Shown here piece after piece: positions 15,009 through 24,056 of a DNA stretch of 64,000 nt. The stretch spans positions 117,433 to 181,432 of the forward strand of contig FPIT01000006.1 in the NCBI GenBank assembly GCA_900119285.1, in the 5' to 3' direction. The position numbers were made by a program, and so were the translations under genes. How positions within the stretch are numbered: position 1 is the first letter of the stretch; each line of letters starts with the position of its first letter. The stretch is from Prevotellaceae bacterium HUN156. Lineage in GTDB: Bacteria > Bacteroidota > Bacteroidia > Bacteroidales > Bacteroidaceae. The notes below the pieces were generated by a model. It saw only the letters and a program-made list of their open reading frames with translations, ran no database searches and was not told the origin of the DNA.

Positions 15009-15494
15009 TTATCGAGTCCGCTCATAATCTACAAAGGCATATTCGTAGTCGTGACGCTCATCCTTCGTGTGCGCTTCCCTGTTCACCACATGCCATCCCT
15101 CGCTATAGTCGGGGAAGAAGGTGTCGGCTGCTGCTGGTGTGTCGTCAATCTCCGTCAGGCACAGGCGGTCAGCCTTATCGATAAACTGTTGATAGATGCT
15201 GGCACCACCGATAATATAAATATCCTCGTCGGCCTTACAGTTCTTGATAAATTCATCCCACGAAGCAAAGCACTCACAGCCAGGCAACTCCTTCACTGAG
15301 CGTGTCAGCACGCAGTTTCTGCGGTTAGGCAGTGCGCCCTTCGGCAAGCTCTTATAAGTATTCAGTCCCATCACGATGGTATGTCCTGTTGTCAGCGCCT
15401 TGAATCGTTTCAAGTCGTTGGGCAACCAGTATATCAGTTTATTCTCAAAGCCTATAGCCCTATTCTTGGCTACGGCAGCAATCATACTAATCAT
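15009..15494 (-). CDS. folA: Dihydrofolate reductase
   Basis: 161 residues. Reduces dihydrofolate to tetrahydrofolate with NADPH, regenerating the cofactor consumed by ThyA, whose gene lies 29 bp upstream in the same unit. Motifs: N-terminal MIAAVAKNRAIG, the catalytic acid Asp27 in WLPNDLKRF, the GHTIVMGLNTYKSLP cofactor loop and IYIIGGASIYQQ. Length matches the family. Either the first ATG or codon 4 could start the protein. Confidence 0.96.
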   Translation of the reverse strand: MISMIAAVAKNRAIGFENKLIYWLPNDLKRFKALTTGHTIVMGLNTYKSLPKGALPNRRNCVLTRSVKELPGCECFASWDEFIKNCKADEDIYIIGGASIYQQFIDKADRLCLTEIDDTPAAADTFFPDYSEGWHVVNREAHTKDERHDYEYAFVDYERTR

Positions 15495-15523
15495 ATATTC
15501 AATACTTAATGCTTAACTGTCAA

Positions 15524-16318
15524 CTAAACAGAAACCTCCGCTTTAATATGTGGCCAAGGATCATAGCCCTCCAACTCAAAGTCCTCAAACTTAAAGTCGA
15601 AGATATCCTTCACATCAGGGTTAATCTTCATTGTAGGCAGTGGACGAGGCTCACGCGTCAGTTGCAACTTTGCTTGTTCAATGTGGTTCAGGTAGAGATG
15701 TGTGTCACCGGTGGTATGGATAAAGTCACCAGCCTTCAGTCCTGTTACCTGAGCCATCATCTGCAACAGCAGCGCATACGAGGCAATGTTAAACGGAACA
15801 CCCAGGAAGGTGTCTGCTGAGCGCTGATACAACTGCAACGACAGTCTGCCGTCAGCTACATAGAACTGGAAGATGGTATGACAAGGGGGCAACGCCATCT
15901 TGTTCACTTCAGCCACATTCCATGCTGACACAATCATACGGCGTGAGTTAGGATTGTTCTTCAACTGGTCCACCACATATTTTATCTGGTCGATGGTGCC
16001 ACCATTGTAGTCAGGCCATGAGCGCCACTGATGACCATATACTGGTCCCAGTTCACCATTCTCGTCGGCCCACTCGTTCCAGATGCGCACACCATGTTCC
16101 TGCAGGTATTTCACATTGGTGTCTCCCTGCAAAAACCACAACAGTTCATAGATGATGCTCTTCAGATGCAGCTTCTTGGTGGTCAGCAGTGGGAAACCGT
16201 CTTCCAAGTTGTAGCGCGACTGCGTACCGAAGATACTGATAGTACCAGTACCTGTGCGGTCGCCCTTCTGCGTACCCTCTTTCAGGATACGGTCAAGTAT
16301 GTCTAAGTATTGCTTCAT
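15524..16318 (-). CDS. thyA: Thymidylate synthase
   Basis: 264 residues, the same length as the E. coli enzyme. Converts dUMP to dTMP with methylene-tetrahydrofolate. The nucleophile is Cys146 in [25 protein letters not shown] and [20 protein letters not shown] supply phosphate and folate sites. The gene starts 26 bp inside the end of the upstream methyltransferase gene, so translation is probably coupled, and it precedes folA. Confidence 0.97.
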   Translation of the reverse strand: MKQYLDILDRILKEGTQKGDRTGTGTISIFGTQSRYNLEDGFPLLTTKKLHLKSIIYELLWFLQGDTNVKYLQEHGVRIWNEWADENGELGPVYGHQWRSWPDYNGGTIDQIKYVVDQLKNNPNSRRMIVSAWNVAEVNKMALPPCHTIFQFYVADGRLSLQLYQRSADTFLGVPFNIASYALLLQMMAQVTGLKAGDFIHTTGDTHLYLNHIEQAKLQLTREPRPLPTMKINPDVKDIFDFKFEDFELEGYDPWPHIKAEVSV

Positions 16319-17570
16319 AATCGTTAGGGATATGAGTAGTCTTTATTCTCCATTCTTTAGGATATAGGTTGTTGGCACGAGTGCCTATATTCTTCATCTC
16401 TCCAAGTCGATAGCCCATGAAGTTTACCTCCACAATGCCTCGTGGTGTTTCTTCGGGCAACACCAAAGCTTCGCCACGCAGGTAGGCGATGGCCTGCTGA
16501 TAGGAAAGGTTGACAAGGAAGCCCTCTCCCATCCTCCCCCCACTGGGGGAGGGGCTCAATGCCGCAGAATTAGATTTAGATTTCCTGCCGCCGTTTGTCT
16601 CCCCTTCTATGGGTGAGGTTCGGTGGGGTTTTGTTTCCCCCCAGTGGGGGAGATTAAAGGGGGCTGCTTTCCGCACCACACACATAAACAATCCCTCTCC
16701 TCTTGTAATTCCTGGGATAAAGCGGTAAACGGGTTCGTTGAATCCTTCCAACAGAGAGCCAGTGATGTTCCATTCCGGTTTTATTTCTATAGGCACTATC
16801 TCTGCCCCCAGTTCCTCCATCATCCAGCGCACATTCTCTTCGTTCTCTTTCGTATTAAAGGTGCAGGTGCTATATACCAGCACACCACCATCATTCAGAC
16901 ATTTCCATGCATCGTTTACGATTTCGCGTTGCAACTGCCAACACTTCTCTACATTCTGCGGACTCCACTCACGAATGGTTGCCTCGTCTTTACGAAACAT
17001 ACCCTCACCAGAGCAGGGCACGTCACACAAGATAAAATCGAAGTGGCGTTTCTGCTTGCGATAATCACGCGGATACAGGTTGGTCACCTCGTGATTGGGG
17101 TATCCCCACTTTGTTACGTTCTCCTTCAGGATGTTGGCACGATTACGAATAGGCTCGTTGCTATACAACATGGCATCTGCTGGCAACGCAGCACGCAGCA
17201 GTGTCGACTTACCGCCAGGAGCAGCACAGAGGTCAAGCGCCTGATTAATGGACAACGGGCAATGAGCAATGGACAATTGGCGCATTACCTCATCCAGAAA
17301 CATTGATGCAGCCTCCTGCACATAATAGCAGCCGGCATGCAACAGTGGATCCATCGTAAAGTTAGGACGCTTAGGCAGATAATAGCCATCTTGGCACCAA
17401 GGCACCTGTTCACCCCCGACAACTTCCCATTCACCTTTCTTTATCTTCATCGGATTCAGGCGAATGCTCACGGGCGCATCCTCTTCAAACGCCTTCAAAT
17501 AGCGTTCGAAGCGTTCATCTCCCATCACTTGACGAGTATATTCAGTAAATGCTTCAGGTAGTTGTGCCAT
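16293..17570 (-). CDS. RsmF/RsmB-type rRNA cytosine-C5 methyltransferase with repeat-derived insertions
   Basis: 425 residues from the ATG at 17570, chosen because it follows a promoter -7 box. The SAM site is [10 protein letters not shown] (113-122); the two catalytic cysteines are Cys186 ([10 protein letters not shown]) and Cys236 (STCTFN). A C-terminal RsmF-like domain (about 355-410) follows. Two stretches look inserted: [13 protein letters not shown] (98-110), encoded by heptamers just before the SAM motif, and about 45 residues at 305-350 ([17 protein letters not shown]...), encoded by two C/G-rich hairpins. Both keep the frame and spare the catalytic motifs, so the enzyme is probably active. 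Confidence 0.9.
   Translation of the reverse strand: MAQLPEAFTEYTRQVMGDERFERYLKAFEEDAPVSIRLNPMKIKKGEWEVVGGEQVPWCQDGYYLPKRPNFTMDPLLHAGCYYVQEAASMFLDEVMRQLSIAHCPLSINQALDLCAAPGGKSTLLRAALPADAMLYSNEPIRNRANILKENVTKWGYPNHEVTNLYPRDYRKQKRHFDFILCDVPCSGEGMFRKDEATIREWSPQNVEKCWQLQREIVNDAWKCLNDGGVLVYSTCTFNTKENEENVRWMMEELGAEIVPIEIKPEWNITGSLLEGFNEPVYRFIPGITRGEGLFMCVVRKAAPFNLPHWGETKPHRTSPIEGETNGGRKSKSNSAALSPSPSGGRMGEGFLVNLSYQQAIAYLRGEALVLPEETPRGIVEVNFMGYRLGEMKNIGTRANNLYPKEWRIKTTHIPNDYEAILRHT
16519..16665. repeat. Two C/G-rich hairpin elements inside a coding sequence
   Basis: Element one (16519-16560) has CCTCCCCC / GGGGGAGG arms (533-540 and 545-552 of this kilobase). Element two (about 16597-16665) has a CCCCC-cagt-GGGGG core and TCTCCCC / GGGGAGA type flanks. 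Both resemble hairpins that elsewhere in the window lie between genes (13010-13046). Confidence 0.8.
17247..17274 (-). repeat. Heptanucleotide array inside the methyltransferase gene
   Basis: Four 7-mers (AATGGAC, AACGGGC, AATGAGC, AATGGAC on the plus strand) encode LSIAHCPLS on the minus strand, directly before the SAM-binding motif. Confidence 0.75.
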
Positions 17571-17578
17571 ATTGGCTA

Positions 17579-17609
17579 CAAAGGTACGAATAAGTGAGCA
17601 CAATACAAA
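17579..17609 (-). promoter_or_regulatory. Promoter of the methyltransferase-thyA-folA unit
   Basis: On the minus strand TACCTTTG (plus 17579-17586) and TTTG (17606-17609) are 19 nt apart. Only 8 nt separate the -7 box from the ATG, so the mRNA probably has almost no leader. Confidence 0.7.
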
Positions 17610-17640
17610 AAGAAAGTTTCATTTTCTTTTTTTTGTCGAA

Positions 17641-17740
17641 CAGGAGCAGCTTCGACCGAAGCTCAAAGGTAGTGCAAACCGAGCAAAATACAAAAACAAA
17701 AATACGGAGTTTTTGTATTACGATTTCGGGGACGTTCCTC
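17641..17740. other. Hairpin-bearing divergent intergenic region
   Basis: Between the divergent methyltransferase and AraC genes lie two dyads: AGCTTCG-acc-CGAAGCT (about 17649-17665) and ATACAAAAAC / GTTTTTGTAT (about 17690-17719). The sequence GGTAGTGCAAACCGAGCAAA between them resembles an intergenic repeat I associate with Bacteroides and Prevotella genomes. No gene is seen. Confidence 0.4.
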
Positions 17741-17756
17741 CTTTCCTTCAGTAACT

Positions 17757-17811
17757 CTCTTAGAACTTGCTTTTGAGAGAAAAATGGTCTCTTAAAACTT
17801 GGTTTTGAGAG
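17757..17811 (+). promoter_or_regulatory. Two palindromic operators, 32 bp apart
   Basis: CTCTTAGAACTTG... (17757-17779) and CTCTTAAAACTTG... (17789-17811) are direct repeats 32 bp apart. Each is a dyad; the second pairs CTCTTAAAAC with GTTTTGAGAG at 9 of 10 positions. The proximal site covers the likely -33 region of the AraC promoter, so repression or autoregulation is inferred. Confidence 0.65.
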
Positions 17812-17819
17812 AAAATGTG

Positions 17820-17827
17820 TACCTTTG
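17820..17827 (+). promoter_or_regulatory. -7 box of the AraC-type regulator gene
   Basis: TACCTTTG ends 4 nt before the ATG at 17832; a TTG at 17799-17801 may be the -33 element. If transcription starts about 5 nt after the box, the ATG is the 5' end of the mRNA, or translation starts at the in-frame ATG at 17850. Confidence 0.6.
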
Positions 17828-17831
17828 CAGT

Positions 17832-18926
17832 ATGATTGGAATTACTGAAATGCAATTTGGCGGAATGCTAACTACAGCGCTACTGGCTCTGACATTAGCA
17901 TTTCAATTACCCAGACGAGTAATGAAACATAAGGTTTACGGCAAGGCACGCTGGCTTATGGCTGGCGGACTAGCGCTACTCTCTGCACAGTTCTTGCTAC
18001 AATATATAGGGGGATATAGACAGATGGGAGTGACACAGGCCGTATTCTGGAACCTACTATTCTTTATCCCCTGCTCCATGAGCATCAACCTGGCACTGCT
18101 CTTCGTACAGATGAAAGGAAAGCTCAGCTGGAGAAGATGGTGCTTTGGCGCTATACTATATCTAATTGCTGCAGCCATATTAGTTGGCACTGCGATAGCC
18201 GATGACATACCCTTTGAAGAGAATTCCAAAGCGCTGAGAACAGCAGAATACGTGGGCTCACTCATCTTTCTGCTGATGCAGGCACACTACTTCATGTTCC
18301 TATACACTGGCTACCGTCGCATGCAGCAGGCGGTGGATGAATACTTTGACCACGAACGTAAGGACTTGCTGGGATGGATGGGACGCAGCGTAACTATGCT
18401 GGCTATCATCACACTGTTTGTTCCCTTTGCCATATTCCAAGAGGGATGGATGCTCACATTGTTTGCCTGTGCATTCTTTACTATCATCTATTATTGTGCC
18501 AGTTGCTTTCATAGCTACGGCATCAGCCAAGATACACAGCGCGTGGAAGAGGCTGAGCAGAGCATGGAGAACGATGGCACAGAGATAGCACTCAGCGATG
18601 AAGACCGCGAGCGCATAGAGAGGGCGGCAAAGAGATGGGCAGCAACAGGAAGATATCTGAATGGCAACCAGACGCTGACCACCGTGGCAAACGACATGGA
18701 TGTGCAGCGATATATGCTGAAGGCATGGTTGCAGCAAACGAAATATGGAAAGCTGAGCAACTGGATTAACAAGTTGCGCATAGAGGAAGCTCAGCGCCTG
18801 ATGATAGCGAACCCAGATTGGTCGATAGATGCTGTAGCAGAGCATTGTGGATTAAGCACCTCCAGCTTCCACCGCATCTTCCGCCAAATCACCGGCATTA
18901 CTCCCGCAAAGTTTCCGAGAAAGTAA
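17832..18926 (+). CDS. Membrane-bound AraC-family transcriptional regulator
   Basis: 364 residues (358 if the ATG at 17850 is used). About seven hydrophobic helices fill residues 10-235; a charged linker follows, and an AraC-type double helix-turn-helix occupies about 265-364 (LTTVANDMDVQRYMLKAWL and IDAVAEHCGLSTSSFHRIF, ending ITPAKFPRK). This layout (polytopic sensor plus AraC domain) is common in Bacteroidota. The signal is unknown. Upstream palindromes suggest autoregulation. It is transcribed divergently from the rRNA methyltransferase unit. Confidence 0.85.
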   Translation: MIGITEMQFGGMLTTALLALTLAFQLPRRVMKHKVYGKARWLMAGGLALLSAQFLLQYIGGYRQMGVTQAVFWNLLFFIPCSMSINLALLFVQMKGKLSWRRWCFGAILYLIAAAILVGTAIADDIPFEENSKALRTAEYVGSLIFLLMQAHYFMFLYTGYRRMQQAVDEYFDHERKDLLGWMGRSVTMLAIITLFVPFAIFQEGWMLTLFACAFFTIIYYCASCFHSYGISQDTQRVEEAEQSMENDGTEIALSDEDRERIERAAKRWAATGRYLNGNQTLTTVANDMDVQRYMLKAWLQQTKYGKLSNWINKLRIEEAQRLMIANPDWSIDAVAEHCGLSTSSFHRIFRQITGITPAKFPRK

Positions 18927-19210
18927 ATATACGACCACGGAGTATATTTACGACCACAGAATATTTTACTACCACGAATTTATCGAATTATACGAATATT
19001 GGCTACGCACTGACTCTGAATTCTATTGAATTACACGAATATTTTGGGCGCAGATAATATTACGACCACGAATTAAACGGATTATACGAATATTGGGAGC
19101 GGCAGTTCGTGAAATTCGATATGAATAAAAAACTAAGCGCAGCCTAATAATTCGATTAATTCGAATAATTCGTGGTCGTAGTCTTAAAATTATAAATTCG
19201 TGGTCGAGTC
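18927..19210. repeat. Palindromic elements with ATTCG nonanucleotide arms, second cluster
   Basis: The complete copy at 19061-19180 ends in a 14-bp perfect inverted repeat, TACGACCACGAATT / AATTCGTGGTCGTA, extended by ATTCG-type 9-mers, with the loop GTTCGTGAAATTCGATATGA close to that of 14755-14870. Partial left arms precede it (18930-19050). It lies between convergent AraC and M16 genes and no other feature is seen. Confidence 0.82.
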
Positions 19211-22150
19211 TTAGTATCCGAAGACCTCTTCGATTGTAAGTCGGCGGATAGGACCAATCTTCTCAAGAGAGGGCATGTCGAGCTCTTTCTCATCACCAAG
19301 GATGATGTAGCGATAAGGCTTGCGAGCTACATGCTGCTGTTCGAAACGGACGATGTCCTGAAGCGTTACGTTCTGCAGGTTGCGATAGGTCTGCTCGTTG
19401 AGATCGTAAGAGAGACCGAGGCGCTGCATAGAGAGGTAGAGGTTGAGCACATTCATCTTGGTGATGCGCTGGCTGGCCATCTGCTTCAACACAGCATCCT
19501 TGGCAATCTGGAAGGCTGCCTCTGACTGTGGGATAGTATCGAGAATCTGGTGGAACTGGCGTACGCAGTCCATCATCTTATCGTTCTGAGTAATGATATG
19601 GGTGAAGAAGGTCTGCTTGTCGTCCTTCTTAGAACCACGACCATAGTTGGCATAAGCATTATACGCCAAACCACGGGCCTCGCGCAACTCCTGGAACACA
19701 ATACCATTCATGCCGCCACCGAAATACTCGTTGTAGGCAGTGATAGTGGCTGCCTCGTCGATGTTGACAGGGCGATTGGTGTTGTGGAACATACGCATAT
19801 AGATGTTCTTAGCATCGTAGGGGGCAATCCATACCTCGTTGGTAGGAGTCTGCTGAGGAGTGAAGGGCTGACCTACGGGCACGGCCTTGAGTTGCTTAGC
19901 GGTCTTGTGCTGCTTAGCGAGGACGGCAGAAAGCTGCTTGGTGGTCATAGGACCATAGTAGAGCACAGTGTGCTGCATATCAGAGAGGCCGGCCAAGAGG
20001 CTGAGCAACTGCTGAGGATCGGTGTCGCGAAGCTGCTGGGCAGTCATATCGTCGCGGCGCATATTGTGAGGGCCATAAACGCTATAGTAATAGAGGTAGT
20101 CGAAGCAGGTGCGCTGGTCGCTCTTAGCGTCTTCACGCTCCTTGAGAACGAGGTCAACAAACTGCTCGTATGACTCCTTGTCGGCCTTGGCATGGTGGAG
20201 CACATCCTCCATCAGTTTCAGTGCCTCAGGCATATTCTCGTTGAGTCCGCTGAGGGTGATGTTCAGGGCATCGGCATTGACACTAACGCTATAGTTGCAG
20301 GCGAGCTTATAGAACTTCTGCTGGATATCGGCAGGGGTGAGCTTGTCGGTACCTACATAGTCGAGATAGTTGCTGGCCATATCATAGCGGTTGTCGTCCT
20401 CATGACCAAAGTCATAACGGAAGACGAGGGTGAAGAGGTCGTTGTCGGTGTTCTGCTTATAGAGAAGGGGTAAGCCCTTCTTAACAGTGCCCTTGGTCAT
20501 ATCCTTGTCGAAGTTAACAAAGACGGGCTGGATGGGTTCTACCTTAGACTGCTGGATATCCTTTACAAACTGACTGACGAGGTCGCGGTTGGTGGGGATA
20601 GGTGTGATGGCAGGCTTATCAATCTTCTTCTGCAGTGAGTCAACACCCTGCTTCTTGAAGACGGTGGCATAACCACTGGCAAAGAAGCGGTTGGCAAAGT
20701 CAACAATCTGCTGCTTGGTCATGCCAGCCACACGCTGCATCTTGCCCATGTGCTGCTCCCAAGAGTCGCCATTGATAAAGGAGTTCATCTGCTGACGTAC
20801 GCGCCAGAGGTTGTTGTCAACGGAGTGCTGATAGCTCAGCTTCATATTGTTGACAATGCTGGGCAACAGATCGTCGGAGAAGTTACCCTTCTTCAGATTG
20901 TCGAGCTCGGCAAGCATCAGGGCGCGAACCTCTTCGAGTGACTGACCGGGCTTGGGCTGACCTACCAACAGGAAAGTAGAGTAGTCTTGCTGGGTCTGCA
21001 TACCTGCACCAGCGCTCTGCACACGCATCTGCTGATTGAGGTTGAGGTCGAGAAGACCAGCCTTACCATTGTTCAGCATCTCGCCAATCACATCAAGGGT
21101 GTCGCAAGCCAGTTCGCTAGCTTTTGGTGCCAACCAGCCTACCCATACCTGCTCGGTCTGCTGACCAACAACAGTGGTATCTGTAGGAGCCACCAAGGGG
21201 CGCTGGACGGGGAATACGGGCTGAGGAACAAGACCAGGGATACCCGCTGTAGAAGCGCCGGGAACGGTAACGGAGGGCTTCCAACCACCGAAATACTTCT
21301 CGATGATAGCGATAGTCTGGTCGGGATCAAAGTCACCAGCCATGCAGATAGCTACATTGTTGGGCACATACCACTTGTTGAAGTAGTTCTTGATATTGGT
21401 GATAGAGGGGTTCTTCAGGTGCTCCTGTGTACCAATGGTGGTCTGAGTGCCATAGGGGTGTGTAGGTGTAAGTTTCTTGCCCAACGCACTCCATATCTTA
21501 TCGCCATCGTCGGTAAGGTAGATGTTATACTCCTCATAAACAGCTTCCAGCTCGGTATGGAAACCACGGATAACCATATTCTGGAAGCGGTCGGCCTGAA
21601 TCTTAGCCCAGTTGTCAATCTCGTTAGAGGGGATATCCTCTACATAACAGGTGACATCGTTAGAGGTGAAGGCATTGGTGCCCTGAGCACCGATGGCAGC
21701 CATCAGCTTGTCGTACTCATTGGGAATGAAGTAGCGGGCAGCCACCTGCGATACACTGTCGATGCCATGATAGGCAGCCTTGCGAGCCTGTGGGTCGGTA
21801 AGACGGCGATAGGCCTCATAGCGAGCCTCGATGTCGGCAAGCAGAGGAGCCTCGGCAGCGGCATCGGTAACACCGAAATGATTGGTACCCTTGAACATGA
21901 GGTGCTCCAGATAGTGAGCCAGACCTGTGGTTTCGGCAGGGTCGTTCTTAGAACCGGTACGCACGGCGATGTAGGTCTGAATACGTGGTTTTTCTTTGTT
22001 AACCGAAAGATATACCTTCAGTCCGTTATCCAATGTATAGATGCGGGTCTTGGTAATGTCACCTTCTACCGTCTTATAATCACGGGCGGTTAAAGGTAAA
22101 AAAGTTAAAAGGCTAAAAAGTAAAAATAAAGCGCCTAGTTGTTTTTTCAT
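19211..22150 (-). CDS. M16 family zinc metallopeptidase, two-domain, secreted
   Basis: 979 residues with a signal peptide (to about TARD). The zinc site is the inverted motif HYLEH (His79, Glu82, His83) with a further glutamate in ELEAVYEEY (about 202-207), as in pitrilysin/insulysin. A second M16 half (about 510-970) lacks the zinc motif, as is usual. Periplasmic or surface peptide degradation is inferred. Last gene of the HflX-DUF4954-M16 unit, 30 bp after DUF4954. Confidence 0.93.
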   Translation of the reverse strand: MKKQLGALFLLFSLLTFLPLTARDYKTVEGDITKTRIYTLDNGLKVYLSVNKEKPRIQTYIAVRTGSKNDPAETTGLAHYLEHLMFKGTNHFGVTDAAAEAPLLADIEARYEAYRRLTDPQARKAAYHGIDSVSQVAARYFIPNEYDKLMAAIGAQGTNAFTSNDVTCYVEDIPSNEIDNWAKIQADRFQNMVIRGFHTELEAVYEEYNIYLTDDGDKIWSALGKKLTPTHPYGTQTTIGTQEHLKNPSITNIKNYFNKWYVPNNVAICMAGDFDPDQTIAIIEKYFGGWKPSVTVPGASTAGIPGLVPQPVFPVQRPLVAPTDTTVVGQQTEQVWVGWLAPKASELACDTLDVIGEMLNNGKAGLLDLNLNQQMRVQSAGAGMQTQQDYSTFLLVGQPKPGQSLEEVRALMLAELDNLKKGNFSDDLLPSIVNNMKLSYQHSVDNNLWRVRQQMNSFINGDSWEQHMGKMQRVAGMTKQQIVDFANRFFASGYATVFKKQGVDSLQKKIDKPAITPIPTNRDLVSQFVKDIQQSKVEPIQPVFVNFDKDMTKGTVKKGLPLLYKQNTDNDLFTLVFRYDFGHEDDNRYDMASNYLDYVGTDKLTPADIQQKFYKLACNYSVSVNADALNITLSGLNENMPEALKLMEDVLHHAKADKESYEQFVDLVLKEREDAKSDQRTCFDYLYYYSVYGPHNMRRDDMTAQQLRDTDPQQLLSLLAGLSDMQHTVLYYGPMTTKQLSAVLAKQHKTAKQLKAVPVGQPFTPQQTPTNEVWIAPYDAKNIYMRMFHNTNRPVNIDEAATITAYNEYFGGGMNGIVFQELREARGLAYNAYANYGRGSKKDDKQTFFTHIITQNDKMMDCVRQFHQILDTIPQSEAAFQIAKDAVLKQMASQRITKMNVLNLYLSMQRLGLSYDLNEQTYRNLQNVTLQDIVRFEQQHVARKPYRYIILGDEKELDMPSLEKIGPIRRLTIEEVFGY

Positions 22151-22180
22151 TTCGTTTCTTGTTTAATTTATTATCTTAAT

Positions 22181-24034
22181 TTAATCTTCGTAATCGATTT
22201 CGTGGTCAAGTTTGGAGATAAAGTCATCATAGACTTCCTGCTCAACATCGCCCATAGCAAACTCTTTGTCAGCATCCTTGCGGATCTCGGCAATCCAGGC
22301 GCGACGGGCCTGGACATAATCCTCACGGATTCGTTCGATAGCAGAATCTGTCAGTTCATCAACACCATAATAGTCAAGAATCATCTGATAAGTCCACGTC
22401 CACTGGTACTCACGATAATGCTCATTGATTTCCTCAAAGCGAGCTGTTACCTCCTGAATACTCTCTATAGTGCCATTTTTGATATCATTGAGCAGACGTC
22501 GTTCCTCGCTGGCAGGCAGAAGGAGACCAGAAAGGTCATTCCATTGACCAAGGCCAATATCAGTAGTCGGCTTGCCCAAGAAGCCACCCTTGACGGCACG
22601 CTTCAAAACGGCACCCATATAGATACGCAGGGCGATATCATAATACTTAATACCTTTGGTCAGTGAAGAGGCATTGATGATATACTCCTGGAAATTATAA
22701 GATGATACGTTCTTGCCACCAGCCTGACGCAGATTCTCCAGGATTTTCTTACCCTCAACTATTTCACCTACAGTAAAAGGCGACAGCCAATCGAAGTTGA
22801 TAATACTCTTGCGTGAGGAAGCTGCACGCTTATCGCGCTTAGGCCACTTCTTGATGTCACGATAAAGACCAACTGTGGTAATATTACGACCTGGCACAAT
22901 ATACATGGTCTCACCATATGCCAAAAGATAGGCAAAAGGCAGACACCGCATGTCGGGATGATTCATCAGCTTACCAAAGCATACACTGAAAGCGCCAATC
23001 TTTGCGGGCATTAGCACGTAAGCCCCAGAAGCCGTCTTCGAGCCACGTTCCAAAGTGCCATAGTGTAAAGGTCCCATCTTATAGGCATGGTTCGAGAAGT
23101 TGGTATTGGAACCTGCATTATAGAAAGAAAACTCACCACCAATAAGCAGAGAGCTCTTGTGGTGTGAAGCAGAGAACGGGCCACAGAATGCGGCACAGGC
23201 CTCACCATTAGCCATATAAGAGTTGGCGAAGAAAACACTGGCTTCAGCAGTAAAACCATTAGTAATCTGACAAGCCTCACCTACAAAGCAGTCTTGCATC
23301 TTCACAGAATTAGTGATAGAACAACCATTTGAGATGATAGAGTTCTCACAGATTACACCTGTACCGATATATACAGAATCGTCTTTAGACGAAAGAATGG
23401 TACAATCGCTCAAACGGGCAGCTCCATTGATTTCACAATCATCCTTGACAACGGTATTGGTTATCTCCTTAGAGTTGATAATCTTCACACCATTACCAAT
23501 GGTACCACGCTCGGGCTGAGTGAAGCGTATCTCTTCGTTAATGAGACGGGTAATACAATCCTTCAACTGTTTATCCTTAAAATACTTCACCATAAAGGCA
23601 GCCAACTGTGAGTTCAAATCGTGGAAGAGAACCACGTTGCCATCGCCCATCTCGTTGAGCACGCTAATCAGGTGACCTTCTCCAAAAGAAGCCCCCTCTG
23701 TTGTCTCCATAGTAGAGATATTGCAGATGTAGCAGTCATCACCAATAGTATAATTATTGATGAAGTTGCCCACTTTCTCAATGAGGCAATTATCACCTAC
23801 CGTAACATTGCGAAGCGTTGCATCGTTGATACCAGAATGTTTGGTGAAGCCTTTGGTCACTTCGACTTGTTTTTCGAACACGCCCAACTGGATATCACCA
23901 TAGAACAAAACGCGATGGAAACCATAAGGAGAGAAATCCTCTGCAACATGAACGCGGCTCCAGTCTTCAGCCCAACAGCTGTTTTGTTCAAGCAAGGCAA
24001 TCTCTTCGTCTCTTAGTTGTCTGTATTCTCTCAT
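22181..24034 (-). CDS. DUF4954 family protein (left-handed beta-helix)
   Basis: 617 residues. Residues about 70-330 are hexapeptide-like repeats (VTVGDNCLIEKVGNFINNYT, IGDDCYICN, IGTGVICENSIISNGCSI) typical of left-handed beta-helix acyl/sugar transferases. The remainder is helical and matches my recollection of DUF4954, a Bacteroidota/Spirochaetes family of unproven role, perhaps nucleotidyl-sugar related. It lies between hflX and an M16 peptidase gene with short gaps (22 and 30 bp). Confidence 0.85.
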   Translation of the reverse strand: MREYRQLRDEEIALLEQNSCWAEDWSRVHVAEDFSPYGFHRVLFYGDIQLGVFEKQVEVTKGFTKHSGINDATLRNVTVGDNCLIEKVGNFINNYTIGDDCYICNISTMETTEGASFGEGHLISVLNEMGDGNVVLFHDLNSQLAAFMVKYFKDKQLKDCITRLINEEIRFTQPERGTIGNGVKIINSKEITNTVVKDDCEINGAARLSDCTILSSKDDSVYIGTGVICENSIISNGCSITNSVKMQDCFVGEACQITNGFTAEASVFFANSYMANGEACAAFCGPFSASHHKSSLLIGGEFSFYNAGSNTNFSNHAYKMGPLHYGTLERGSKTASGAYVLMPAKIGAFSVCFGKLMNHPDMRCLPFAYLLAYGETMYIVPGRNITTVGLYRDIKKWPKRDKRAASSRKSIINFDWLSPFTVGEIVEGKKILENLRQAGGKNVSSYNFQEYIINASSLTKGIKYYDIALRIYMGAVLKRAVKGGFLGKPTTDIGLGQWNDLSGLLLPASEERRLLNDIKNGTIESIQEVTARFEEINEHYREYQWTWTYQMILDYYGVDELTDSAIERIREDYVQARRAWIAEIRKDADKEFAMGDVEQEVYDDFISKLDHEIDYED

Positions 24035-24056
24035 AAGTAAATTGTGTGTGGTTAAG

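Noticed and set aside
20987..22093. 368-codon frame antisense to the M16 peptidase gene
   Set aside because: A shadow frame opposite a gene with clear zinc motifs; its translation shows no domain and it is one of several such frames there.
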